33,869 nt of DNA from Solobacterium sp. (GCA_017430925.1 JAFRMA010000111.1:1-33869), one strand, 5' to 3'. Shown: positions 1 to 8,381, counted from the first letter of the stretch. Notes: generated by a model from the letters alone, not told the origin. A program made the numbers and translations.

Positions 1-217
1 GCAGGTTTCTTGCCGGTACGGTAAGATCGCAGATCTTTTTTGTGTCTTGTTCAAGAATCAGCGGTGTATGTCTTCCGAATTCTTGTTCTCTGTCAATCAT
101 ATGCAGGATCGTCTCAAGGTTTTCCCGCAGAGACAAAGACTGATTGATCACACACTCCACTGTCTCTTCGAACAGCGTAAAGCAGAAAAACACACGTACT
201 TCATCCGTTTTGCACAT
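1..217 (-). CDS. Small T7SS-locus protein, partial (runs off the window)
   Basis: The minus strand is open from an ATG at 217 to the window edge, giving 72 codons without a stop. The ATG lies inside the 3' end of the EssC-like gene and overlaps it by 17 nt in a different frame, as expected for translationally coupled operon genes. Upstream there is only a weak GGTG ribosome-binding motif. The predicted protein begins MCKTDEVRVFFCFTLFEE and alternates beta-like hydrophobic stretches with one helix-like stretch around residues 30-45. T7SSb loci usually carry a small ubiquitin-like gene (YukD/EsaB), and the size and pattern would fit, but I see no diagnostic motif and the C-terminus is missing, so I do not assign it. 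The frame could also be fortuitous, although its codon use looks normal. Confidence 0.6.
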   Translation of the reverse strand, partial: MCKTDEVRVFFCFTLFEETVECVINQSLSLRENLETILHMIDREQEFGRHTPLILEQDTKKICDLTVPARNL

Positions 218-3200
218 ACTTCACCACGTTGATCTTACCACTGCGGTAATACACCCCCTGATCACTCTTTAAAGTCATCCTCTTCGGGAGATGAAAGATA
301 TACTGTTCCTGAAAACCGGCACCGATAAAGAAGATATTTCTTTCCCTGGCAGATGGTTTTCTTTCCAGCCGCTTATACGTATCACAAGACATAAAGATCA
401 TTCCCTGCGCAGGCAGTTCGCCGCCTTCGTACAATACACAGGGACAATGTTGTTTCATGGTCTGGTAAAAATCCTCATATTCCTCATCATACACAGAAAT
501 CACATAGAGTACTCTGTTCAGGTCTGCTGTGATCCACTGATATGTTTCTATATCGATTCCCAGCGGAAAACCATTTCCGGAATACATCGTATATTCCACT
601 CTGTCCGGCATCTTCAGGATCCGATATCTTTTTCTTGTACCAAAACGTTGAAGATTCTCCGCAATTCTTTTCTCCATTTCCTGTTCTGTAACATATGGAT
701 AGGTAAACTCCGTGATATCTCCTTTCCTGAATAATCCCTGATAACGATGATTCAGGGGATAATGTATGCTTTTCTCAAAAAACGCGGTCAGAGACTGAAG
801 ATCATCATTCTTCAAGGCTGTACGCAAATTAAACAAGGATAACATCTTATACGGTACGGATACGATATCGCTGCATACCGCAATGATCGTGACTTTCCGC
901 TGTGTACGTAATTCCAGGATGTGCTGAAGAGCAGATCTGTATCCATCTGAATCCTTCAGATACCATACCAGATCCGTAAGTATGACGATACATCTTGATG
1001 TATTACTGCCCTGTCTTTCTTCCAGATGTTTCCAGAGATTCATGATCTTTTCTTCATCCTGCGAATCCACAACATCGATAACCTGAGAGATCTTTGTCCA
1101 CTGCGGCACGGTAACACAGAAATCATCGATCAGAAATACTTCGTCTTCTTCCTGAAGGATCCTGAGCAGTCCGTATAGCAATACCCGAAGGATATCCCGG
1201 CGGTCGTCCTGTTCCGGTCCGTAAATCACTAACGCATGTCCTTCTTCGGGATTGATTCCGATCTCCTGGATCTCATGGATACGATACAAATCCGCCTTGC
1301 CAAGGATCAGAGATGTACTATACGTTGTACTCTCCGCGGAATACTCGGTAATACGCTCAAGCCATAACGGATAACTGCGCAGATTCAGGTGAATACTGGT
1401 CTTCAGGATTTCCTGAAGGATCTCCTGAATCTGGGTATGGTGATCCACTTTTGACGTATAATCCATGAGAACCTTATTTTGATGATCCAGGATCTTTACC
1501 GGGGTATTATGCATGTCTGCAGGTGCGTTCACATAGCCTCCCCGTCCTCTTACCATCAGATCATCACACAGTAAACAAAACTCCCCCGGTTCCCGTATAT
1601 AGGAGGCTTCATCCGTATGCAGAACTTCCTTTGAGTCACTCTTTTCCTGTACTTTAAGACAAATCTTGAAATGACTGTTCGACCAGATCTGTTCATCCAC
1701 GATCCCACCGGGTTTCTGCGTAGATAAGATCAGATGGATACCCAGACTCCTGCCCACACGGGATATCGAAATCAGATCCTTGAGAAACTGGGGATACTCT
1801 TTCTTCAGCTCCGCGAATTCATCGATCATAATGACGATTTCCGCAAGATCTTCATGTCCGGGAATTTCTCTGTATTCCTTATAGTTCAATACCGGCTGAC
1901 CGCCGGATACAGACAATTCCGCAAATAACTTCTCTCTACGATGTATCTCCGACTGGAAAGAAAACAAAGCTCTTTCGATATCTCTTCCGTCCAGGTTCGT
2001 CAATACACCGGCAAGATGAGGAAGAGTCCTGTCCTTCTGGCAGAATGTAGTAACCAGACCTCCGCCCTTGAAATCAATCAGCACAAACTGTACTTCTCTG
2101 GGACTGTAGTTTACAGCCAGCGACAGAATCAGTGTCATGATCAGCTCACTTTTCCCGCTGCCGGTCGTACCGGCAATCAGCCCGTGTGGTCCATGCCCTT
2201 TTTCATGTAGATCCAGGTATACCGGCTGTCCATCAGAAAGAAAGCCAATCGGTACTGCCAGGGACGCTAAACCTGAATTCCCTGCCCAACGTTCTCTGAT
2301 GCCAAGGTTATGTGCTGTTTCTGCCTTGTACAGATCCAGAAACGTATTTCCCGACGCATGGCTGACAGAAGAACGATACAGCAGTTCCCGGCTGAACCTC
2401 ATACGATCAAGGGAAGGAGATATGTCCGGAGTATATTTTGTGGATTGTCCGCATTCCAGGATGCAGTGATTTCTTTCATCGATGATCAGATCTGCGCCGG
2501 CAACAGGCTGATTCCCGGTTAACAGAACTCTGGTATAGTTGAATTCCTTTGGTATGCGGAAGCAGTCTTCCTGATGAATCAAAATGACCAGCAGTAATTC
2601 CCCGCTGCGCATCCCCTGAAGCAGTTCGCTATATTCTTGTTCACAGACAGAAAACAAACGCAGCTGATCTTTATAGACATGCGGTATGGAATATACCCAG
2701 AGATGATTGCGGAACCAGGCAGGATCCGCCCGGATCATGACATGAAGATCTTCAGGATCACAGGAGATAAGAATCTGCCCGATCAGACGAATCAGTGAAT
2801 CTTCAACCGTATCCGTCAGGACACATACATTCTTCCCGCTAAAGTCTTTGATCAGTATATTGTCACCCTTGTTTAGATCTTCAGAGAATTCCCGGATATT
2901 CCGGTTCAAAGGATCATCATATCTGAGCCGGAAACGTATATTCAGGTCAATGGAATCAAAACACGTTATTCTTCCTATACGTACTGCCAAATAATCACTA
3001 TCCCAGACCGACCGGTTCCACAGATCAGGAATATTCTCTGCCTGAAGATGTTCCGGATAATCCCCATCCAGATTTTCTTTATATTTCTTCTTATAACTTC
3101 TTACTTCGTCCTTAAGATGATCCAGATACTCTTCATAGAGAAAGACCCGGTGATGGTAATACTTCCTGTCTTTTCTTTTCTCGTACAATCTCTGAAGAGG

Positions 3201-4028
3201 ATGCCAGAGCAGCGTGGAAAGCAGCATCACCGCAGGCAGCATGATCATCGGCAGCATCTCCGTGATCATTCTCCCGTTGTTATACCCGTTGTATACCGCA
3301 AATAAACCTACGCTGAGTGACGCGGAAGACATCATCAAAGCAGGACCCATGGAAAAGATCAGCGGATTTTTATCCGCGGACTGATACGGCAGTGGTTCTT
3401 CCAGGTCAATCACCAGACGGTCATACAGATGAATCTGACGATAAGGTTTGCGTATCACCGGATACTGCGGTACAGGCAATGGTTCAGCTGTGAATGCCGG
3501 CTGATACCTGTCCAGATTGACCTGTACTTCAGAACCATGCTCAACCATCAGGAATCCATACCCAAACACAACTGCCAGACCGGGAAGACGCAGACAATCT
3601 CCCGTCTTCCATGTACAGGAATGAATGATTTTATGCTTCATACTGCCCAGGGAACAGCCGTACAGATCACGAACTGTATTCTCCTGAAGATCCAGAATCA
3701 GTGCGTTTTCTCCCAGAGCTTCCAAAGGCAGATAAATATCGTCATCTTCATCACTGCCGATACTGACAAACCGTTTATTACTCTGATAAAACCTGCATTC
3801 TGATATCCCGTCCGTCATCCAGAGATATGCGTATCGTTGATCCAGGCGATATGTAATTTTGTAATATCCGCTTATTTCTTCAATAAACAGCGGATAAGAG
3901 ACATGGATCTTCCACTGATCCTGATCTCTGGTCAAAGAAACAGTCTGTCCGAGCACCATCACTTGTGCATGAGTGCCGTTGATGGTATAAAACTCTGCCC
4001 TGTCATCCTCTGTCCAATAGATCTTCAT
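201..4028 (-). CDS. essC: EssC-type FtsK/SpoIIIE ATPase of a type VII secretion system
   Basis: Membrane-anchored motor that would drive export of WXG100 substrates. The 1275 residues order as: FHA-like N-terminus (about 1-190, with a GSDEDDDI loop near 91-98); two hydrophobic segments (about 223-245 and 258-275); a charged coiled stretch; and an FtsK/SpoIIIE ATPase domain with Walker A GTTGSGKS at 620-627, FKGGG at 653-657 and a Walker B ending IDE at 735-737. A second domain follows, in which the P-loop position reads GPEQDDRRD (937-945) and lacks the GK[ST] signature. The C-terminal 150 residues have no P-loop. Family EssC proteins usually have three ATPase modules and about 1450-1500 residues, so this one is short, with one intact site. 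The ATG at 4028 has AGGTAAG upstream. It sits 21 nt after the lipoprotein gene and two genes after a WXG100 pair, which supports the T7SS assignment. Confidence 0.9.
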   Translation of the reverse strand: MKIYWTEDDRAEFYTINGTHAQVMVLGQTVSLTRDQDQWKIHVSYPLFIEEISGYYKITYRLDQRYAYLWMTDGISECRFYQSNKRFVSIGSDEDDDIYLPLEALGENALILDLQENTVRDLYGCSLGSMKHKIIHSCTWKTGDCLRLPGLAVVFGYGFLMVEHGSEVQVNLDRYQPAFTAEPLPVPQYPVIRKPYRQIHLYDRLVIDLEEPLPYQSADKNPLIFSMGPALMMSSASLSVGLFAVYNGYNNGRMITEMLPMIMLPAVMLLSTLLWHPLQRLYEKRKDRKYYHHRVFLYEEYLDHLKDEVRSYKKKYKENLDGDYPEHLQAENIPDLWNRSVWDSDYLAVRIGRITCFDSIDLNIRFRLRYDDPLNRNIREFSEDLNKGDNILIKDFSGKNVCVLTDTVEDSLIRLIGQILISCDPEDLHVMIRADPAWFRNHLWVYSIPHVYKDQLRLFSVCEQEYSELLQGMRSGELLLVILIHQEDCFRIPKEFNYTRVLLTGNQPVAGADLIIDERNHCILECGQSTKYTPDISPSLDRMRFSRELLYRSSVSHASGNTFLDLYKAETAHNLGIRERWAGNSGLASLAVPIGFLSDGQPVYLDLHEKGHGPHGLIAGTTGSGKSELIMTLILSLAVNYSPREVQFVLIDFKGGGLVTTFCQKDRTLPHLAGVLTNLDGRDIERALFSFQSEIHRREKLFAELSVSGGQPVLNYKEYREIPGHEDLAEIVIMIDEFAELKKEYPQFLKDLISISRVGRSLGIHLILSTQKPGGIVDEQIWSNSHFKICLKVQEKSDSKEVLHTDEASYIREPGEFCLLCDDLMVRGRGGYVNAPADMHNTPVKILDHQNKVLMDYTSKVDHHTQIQEILQEILKTSIHLNLRSYPLWLERITEYSAESTTYSTSLILGKADLYRIHEIQEIGINPEEGHALVIYGPEQDDRRDILRVLLYGLLRILQEEDEVFLIDDFCVTVPQWTKISQVIDVVDSQDEEKIMNLWKHLEERQGSNTSRCIVILTDLVWYLKDSDGYRSALQHILELRTQRKVTIIAVCSDIVSVPYKMLSLFNLRTALKNDDLQSLTAFFEKSIHYPLNHRYQGLFRKGDITEFTYPYVTEQEMEKRIAENLQRFGTRKRYRILKMPDRVEYTMYSGNGFPLGIDIETYQWITADLNRVLYVISVYDEEYEDFYQTMKQHCPCVLYEGGELPAQGMIFMSCDTYKRLERKPSARERNIFFIGAGFQEQYIFHLPKRMTLKSDQGVYYRSGKINVVKYVQNG

Positions 4029-4049
4029 GTCTCTTACCTGCCTGTAATG

Positions 4050-6164
4050 TTACGTAAACTGACGAACCAGGATATTACAGTTGATTGAATACTTTCCATC
4101 CTGTGTCTGTATGCGGATCATTGTGCTCCCCGGTTGTTTTCCATGAACCTGTATACCTTCAGCGGAGGCCACATTACCATCCTGAGATGTAAATACGAGG
4201 GAGGATATGGTATATCCCCTGGGAAGACCGATGATCCGGATCGTACCGGTTTCTCCCGGATCCAGGATCAGAGAATAATCCGCAATCGCGATGTTATCCG
4301 TAACCAGAAGTTTACTGCCGCTGCTTTGACGTTCACGGTCTTTTCTGGTACACTCCGGCACAAAATGCCAGTTTTCCACATGATGCATGCCTCCCGGAAT
4401 CAAATCATTGTTTTGTGCGTCTGCCAGCTGGAAATTGCCGGACAAGCCAAGTTTTCCTGCCAATGAAGATGATGAATTCAGTTTCACATCCGTCATCCAG
4501 GATGCCTGCAGATCACCGCACACAAGCACGTTCGGGTTGCCGTCCGCAGCTTCGTTAAGAAGATCCGCGGGTAAATCACTGCTCAGCACCTGATGATTCC
4601 CGGCATTGTCATACAAGTGTACCTGTGCCTGTACATCCGCTTTTACCCCGCTCTCTGCTTCCACATCGCATAAACGCACATTCTCCAGATTTAATCCAAA
4701 TGTCAGACCCGCCATCAGTGACGCATCCCCATGTAACATATTTTCACAGGAGTGATCCATTTCCGCGATCTTACGTAATACACCTCCGCGGATTTCCAGA
4801 CCAAGACTTTCATTCTGCGATAAACTCAGTTCCATTCTCCCGGTAGCGTAAATATTCAGCGACAAATGGATAGGAATATTCATATACGGCGCGTTTGGCA
4901 CCGGTACACGCAAATCACACAGCGGGATATGCAGTTCCGCAGTCTCGTCATGCGTCTCATACAATCCGGACAGTGCACTGAGGAAATTCGTGATCGTCAC
5001 ATTACGGAAATCCCCGTATGTCCGGCGGAAATCTGCCGGTTTGAGTTCTATCTTCTCTGCGGTCTGAAAATCGATCCGGAAATACGCATGTTCCATCTCT
5101 GCGCGGTGCATCTGCCATTGGTATGTCGGACGCACGTTATTCAGATCCAGCGTGGTGACAAACTGCCCTCCAGAAGGAAACGTCTTCAGCACCTGCGCTG
5201 TGATTCCTGCTGAGGTAAAATCCAGGGTGATCGTATATCCGTGAAAGGAATAGGAACGCTCAGCCGGAGAATATTTCATCAAGGATACACCGGTTGGATA
5301 GACATAACTATGCTGTTCTTCCTGGCTTCCAAACGTATCCAGTATTTCTACTTTTGTAAAATCTATCTGGAAGGAACCTGCCAGGTCCATCTCCTCGGTA
5401 AGATCCGGGATTTCCGGTTCTTTCAAGGTCACCTCCTGACTATCTCCTGTGTCTTTCACCTCTTCCACCGCGTATATATGCGCTTCCTCTCCGTCTTCCC
5501 AGGTGATAATCTCCTGGGGATACAGAGGCACTGCTTTGGAAAACACAGCTGTTTTTGTATCTTCATCAAAACGCAATGGTTCCTCATCCAGTTTCTGAAT
5601 ATCATCTCTCCATTCGATCTGAAATACAGGATCTGTAATCTCCCGGCTGTTCATGTATCTGACAACTTGATCCAGAAGTTCTTCCGCATCCCTGAAAGAT
5701 ATCTCTTCTTTGGGATGAAACATATTCCGGCGATCCAGTTTCATCAGACCGGAACCAGCAGCCGTACTGATTTCTTTCGGAAACTGACTCTTTCGAAGAT
5801 CCCGGATCTGTGTATTGACCGTATCATTATCTGTATCTGCTAAATGTACCAATGTATATGCTGTCCACTCTCTTGTCAAAGGGGCATCCGGATCAAAGGG
5901 ATACTCCGTGGATAATACACCCCACTCCACAGCTTTCTGTACATCGTCAAAGTACATGTGTCCTTCAGGAATATGGTGAAAATACGGTTCCTGACGTACA
6001 TGTCCCTCAATCTGTACTGCCGTGTTGATCTCTTTGATCCATTGTCCCAAAGTCATACGCGTCTCAGAACTCTTCCTGCAGCCTGTACCCAGGCACAGAC
6101 AAAACAACTGTATACAGGCAAGAATCCCGCGGATATACAGTTTATGCCTGCATACCGGACGCAT
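4050..6164 (-). CDS. Putative lipoprotein with SLH-like repeats and C-terminal Ig-like domain, in T7SS locus
   Basis: I do not recognise a named family for the whole protein (704 residues from ATG 6164). After a short basic stretch there is a hydrophobic segment ending LCLGTGC, a plausible though non-canonical lipobox (Gly at -3), so I predict a membrane-anchored surface lipoprotein. Two SLH-like repeats follow: one starts at YFDDVQKAVEWGVL and continues FDPDAPLTREWTAYTL, the second contains FHPKEEISFRDAEELL. The central 400 residues look beta-rich. The last 75 or so resemble a bacterial Ig-like (Big_2) domain (LDPGETGTIRI ... GSTMIRI). It overlaps the upstream WXG100 gene by 23 nt and precedes essC by 21 nt, so it is probably part of the secretion machinery or its wall interface. 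There is no clear Shine-Dalgarno at ATG 6164; a TTG at 6185 is the alternative, so the start is uncertain and translation may be coupled. Confidence 0.75.
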   Translation of the reverse strand: MRPVCRHKLYIRGILACIQLFCLCLGTGCRKSSETRMTLGQWIKEINTAVQIEGHVRQEPYFHHIPEGHMYFDDVQKAVEWGVLSTEYPFDPDAPLTREWTAYTLVHLADTDNDTVNTQIRDLRKSQFPKEISTAAGSGLMKLDRRNMFHPKEEISFRDAEELLDQVVRYMNSREITDPVFQIEWRDDIQKLDEEPLRFDEDTKTAVFSKAVPLYPQEIITWEDGEEAHIYAVEEVKDTGDSQEVTLKEPEIPDLTEEMDLAGSFQIDFTKVEILDTFGSQEEQHSYVYPTGVSLMKYSPAERSYSFHGYTITLDFTSAGITAQVLKTFPSGGQFVTTLDLNNVRPTYQWQMHRAEMEHAYFRIDFQTAEKIELKPADFRRTYGDFRNVTITNFLSALSGLYETHDETAELHIPLCDLRVPVPNAPYMNIPIHLSLNIYATGRMELSLSQNESLGLEIRGGVLRKIAEMDHSCENMLHGDASLMAGLTFGLNLENVRLCDVEAESGVKADVQAQVHLYDNAGNHQVLSSDLPADLLNEAADGNPNVLVCGDLQASWMTDVKLNSSSSLAGKLGLSGNFQLADAQNNDLIPGGMHHVENWHFVPECTRKDRERQSSGSKLLVTDNIAIADYSLILDPGETGTIRIIGLPRGYTISSLVFTSQDGNVASAEGIQVHGKQPGSTMIRIQTQDGKYSINCNILVRQFT

Positions 6165-6441
6165 TGGAATTGATCGTTGTTTCAAGAGTATCGTAACTGG
6201 AAACAGTCATATCAAGGAATTTAGCATACGTATCAATGATTTCTTTCTGCCGGTCAAATCTCGCAGCGAACTGGTTGAAACGACTGCGTATTGTTTCTCC
6301 TGCTTCCGAGATCCAGCTGATGTTGGTGTTATCCATCTCTTTCTTCATGTTCATCAGTAATTCATACATGTTCTGATTCAAAATGCGGATCCTTGACGCG
6401 CATTCACTGACTTCCGCCAGAGATATTTTCAGATTATTCAT
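6142..6441 (-). CDS. WXG100 (Esx) family protein, second copy, WxS variant
   Basis: A 99-residue protein with the WXG100 helical-hairpin pattern: amphipathic helices about 8-38 and 50-90 joined by a turn containing W43-I44-S45, so the canonical Gly is replaced by Ser. A C-terminal YxxxE motif (Y83 to E87) matches the T7SS export signal. It begins 11 nt after the first WXG100 gene stops, with a strong AAGGAGGG ribosome-binding site 4 nt before the ATG. Length, Trp43 and Tyr83 positions match the upstream paralogue exactly, which suggests duplication and possible heterodimer formation. In this family such proteins are secreted substrates or structural components that bind the EssC C-terminus. 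I do not assign EsxA or EsxB. Confidence 0.85.
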   Translation of the reverse strand: MNNLKISLAEVSECASRIRILNQNMYELLMNMKKEMDNTNISWISEAGETIRSRFNQFAARFDRQKEIIDTYAKFLDMTVSSYDTLETTINSNASGMQA

Positions 6442-6452
6442 GTTTCCCTCCT

Positions 6453-6752
6453 TTACTGTGCAAGATTCGATGCCTGGACTGCCAGATCATCCTGGGTCTC
6501 ACGATATGCCCTTGCCGAATTTCTCAGAAATTCCGCGTACTGTGTACATAACACGGACATCTCACGGAAATCCGCCTCAAATTTACGGATCTGTGTACTG
6601 AAAGCCACATTATCCTTACCTTCCCATCCTGCCTTCATGGTATCCACCGCATCAAACAACTGCGCAAATGTACGCTGATAACTCTGGTTATCTTCATCCA
6701 TTCTGGATGCGCAAGCTTCCAGAAGTTCCGGTTCAACCGTAATCGTTCTCAT
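6453..6752 (-). CDS. WXG100 (Esx) family protein, first copy, canonical WEG
   Basis: A 99-residue all-helical protein with the canonical WXG turn W43-E44-G45 in the context MKAGWEGKDNVAF. It is predicted to fold as a helical hairpin and to be exported by the EssC system encoded two genes downstream. Tyr83 is at the same place as in its paralogue, but residue 87 is Gln rather than Asp/Glu, so it lacks an exact YxxxD/E signal; D88 and D89 follow. This suggests that only the second copy carries the export signal and that the pair leaves as a heterodimer (inference). The ATG at 6752 has GAGGTAAG upstream. It is the first gene of the T7SS locus, after the terminator of the sugar operon. Confidence 0.9.
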   Translation of the reverse strand: MRTITVEPELLEACASRMDEDNQSYQRTFAQLFDAVDTMKAGWEGKDNVAFSTQIRKFEADFREMSVLCTQYAEFLRNSARAYRETQDDLAVQASNLAQ

Positions 6753-6769
6753 GTTCTTACCTCGCTTTC

Positions 6770-6800
6770 TACTTGTTATATAGTGCGGATTTTCAGGATT
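6770..6800 (-). promoter_or_regulatory. AT-rich leader of the T7SS locus, weak promoter candidate
   Basis: Between the sugar-operon terminator and the first WXG100 gene the minus strand contains CACTATATAACAAG, which could be a -10 element. I find no convincing -35 hexamer at 16-18 nt spacing and no TG extension. Transcription of the locus may therefore depend on an activator or alternative sigma factor, or on read-through. Weak support only. Confidence 0.25.
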
Positions 6801-6813
6801 CCCCGCGCAGACA

Positions 6814-6848
6814 CAAAAAAAGCCTGTACGTATTCACACGTACAAGCC
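6814..6848 (-). terminator. Rho-independent terminator of the deoxyamino-sugar operon
   Basis: On the minus strand an 11-bp stem (GGCTTGTACGT pairing with ACGTACAGGCT, with two G-U pairs) encloses a 6-nt loop and is followed at once by a run of seven T. It lies 15 nt after the stop of the ketoisomerase-like gene and separates the sugar operon from the T7SS locus. Confidence 0.92.
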
Positions 6849-6863
6849 AGTATGATTCTCGAT

Positions 6864-7271
6864 TTAGTTCTTTTTTAACACCTGCAGGAATTCCTCATAG
6901 TTGTTGTATGTCTCATCCCCCGGTTTAAAGACACGGTCACAGACAGCCATCATCACACAATCCGGAGTAAACTCCTGCATACTGCGCCATACCATCGGTT
7001 CAATAAACAGACCCACAGAAGGATCATCCATCAGGAATGTCTCCTGGTTTGTTCCGTCATCCACCACGACCTTACAAGAACCCGATACCGGGAATAAGAT
7101 CAGCCTGGTTTTCTTTGTCGCATGATCACCGCGGGATTTTCCTTGTACGACATTGGCAACCATGAAAATCCTCTTGATTTCAAAGGGAACTTCCTTCCCC
7201 TGTTCCATCACATACAGAACCCCGTCTGCTTCCGTAACCTTGCCGATTTTAATCTTCTGCCATCCCGGCAT
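6864..7271 (-). CDS. FdtA/QdtA/WxcM-like cupin, probable NDP-sugar 3,4-ketoisomerase homologue
   Basis: A 135-residue single-domain cupin of the family that interconverts dTDP-4-keto-6-deoxyglucose and its 3-keto isomer. Family landmarks are visible: R47-G48-D49-H50-A51-T52-K53, the strand-turn VSGSCKVVVDDG (62-73), the IEPMVW strand (90-95) and a C-terminal NYEEFL. The usual RGxHAHK motif is RGDHATK here, so the second active-site His is Thr52, and the usual C-terminal YDExDY block is not conserved. Activity may therefore be altered or lost. It starts at ATG 7271 with AGGAGG 9 nt upstream, overlapping the aminotransferase gene by 23 nt, and is the last gene of the operon. A sugar-binding or accessory role is a reasonable alternative. 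Confidence 0.82.
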   Translation of the reverse strand: MPGWQKIKIGKVTEADGVLYVMEQGKEVPFEIKRIFMVANVVQGKSRGDHATKKTRLILFPVSGSCKVVVDDGTNQETFLMDDPSVGLFIEPMVWRSMQEFTPDCVMMAVCDRVFKPGDETYNNYEEFLQVLKKN

Positions 7272-8361
7272 ACGCGTTTACCTCCTGAATGACTTTTGTG
7301 ATTTCCTCTTCTGACATCCAGTCCATCATCGGAAGGATCACGATGGAATCACAGATAGCTTCGGTAATCGGGAAATCCCCTCTCTTATAACCGTATTTCT
7401 CAATCATACACGGCTGAAGGTACGGCGGTGTCTTCCAGGATATATCCGTGGATACCCCTCTGTCCTTCAGGAACTTCATGAAACCGGCCTGGTCATCTAC
7501 TCTTACCACAAACTGATACCACGTATGTTTGCAGTATTCCGGCACCTGAGGAAGTGTTACCAGCGGATTATGGATCTCGTGAAGATATCTCTGGGCGATA
7601 TGATCACGGTTCGCCAGTAATTCCGGCATGTGGGACAGTTTGACACGCAGAAGACCTGCTTGTAATTCATCCAGTCTGTCGTTATATCCAATCACGATGT
7701 TGTGATAACGGTAATCACTGCCGTAATTACGGATAACCTTTACGCGGTCGATCAAGGCTTTATCTCGGGAGACAACACCGCCGCCGTCACCGAAACCACC
7801 GAGATTCTTGGTCGGATAGAAACTGAAGAATGACGCATCTCCGAACAACCCTGTATTGACACCCTTGTATGGCGCGAAATGTGACTGTGCGCAGTCTTCA
7901 AACAAACGCAGATTATGCTTGCGGCATACCTCAAGGATCGGATCCATTCTTGTGGCTAATCCGTACAGATGCGTAACCAGAACTGCCTTGGTTTTCTCCG
8001 TAATGGCAGCCTCGATCCTCGACGCATCCAGCTGATAGTATTCATCCGGTTCTACAAATACCGGTACACCGCCGCACTGCATGATACCAAGCATCGTCGC
8101 AATATAGCCGTTTGCCTGGACAATGATCTCATCCCCGGGCTGAATTCCTGCTGCCATAAGACCGACAAGAATCGCATCCAGACCGTTATCCACACCGGCA
8201 CAGTAGCAATCTCCGCCCAATGCCTGGGCAAATTCTTCTTCAAACGCGGTTACTTCCTTACCCAGCACATACCAGCCGCTGCGCAGAACCTCCAGAGCTT
8301 TTGCCTCATATTCATCCTGATAAAGTCTGTAACCTCTTGCTAATTCATTAATGGGAATCAT
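7249..8361 (-). CDS. DegT/DnrJ/EryC1 family PLP-dependent sugar aminotransferase
   Basis: A 370-residue sugar aminotransferase that would add an amino group to a keto position of a nucleotide sugar, using PLP and probably glutamate. The PLP-anchoring lysine is K185 in FFSFYPTKNLGGFGDGG, and D156 in EDCAQSH would contact the pyridine nitrogen; the GDEIIVQANGYIATM and THLYGLA segments are typical of the family. Beside a 2,3-dehydratase it most plausibly acts at C3 of a 3,4-diketo-2,6-dideoxy sugar, as EvaB-type enzymes do (inference). The start is ATG 8361, with GGAGG 8 nt upstream and 20 nt after the dehydratase stop; upstream in-frame codons have no better ribosome-binding site. Regiochemistry cannot be read from the sequence. 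Confidence 0.92.
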   Translation of the reverse strand: MIPINELARGYRLYQDEYEAKALEVLRSGWYVLGKEVTAFEEEFAQALGGDCYCAGVDNGLDAILVGLMAAGIQPGDEIIVQANGYIATMLGIMQCGGVPVFVEPDEYYQLDASRIEAAITEKTKAVLVTHLYGLATRMDPILEVCRKHNLRLFEDCAQSHFAPYKGVNTGLFGDASFFSFYPTKNLGGFGDGGGVVSRDKALIDRVKVIRNYGSDYRYHNIVIGYNDRLDELQAGLLRVKLSHMPELLANRDHIAQRYLHEIHNPLVTLPQVPEYCKHTWYQFVVRVDDQAGFMKFLKDRGVSTDISWKTPPYLQPCMIEKYGYKRGDFPITEAICDSIVILPMMDWMSEEEITKVIQEVNAYAGMAED

Positions 8362-8381
8362 CCTAAGTACCTCCAAATTCA

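Noticed and set aside
47..232. Plus-strand open frame of 61 codons at the left edge
   Set aside because: It is antisense to the coupled small frame starting at 217 and to the essC end; the minus-strand frame has better context.
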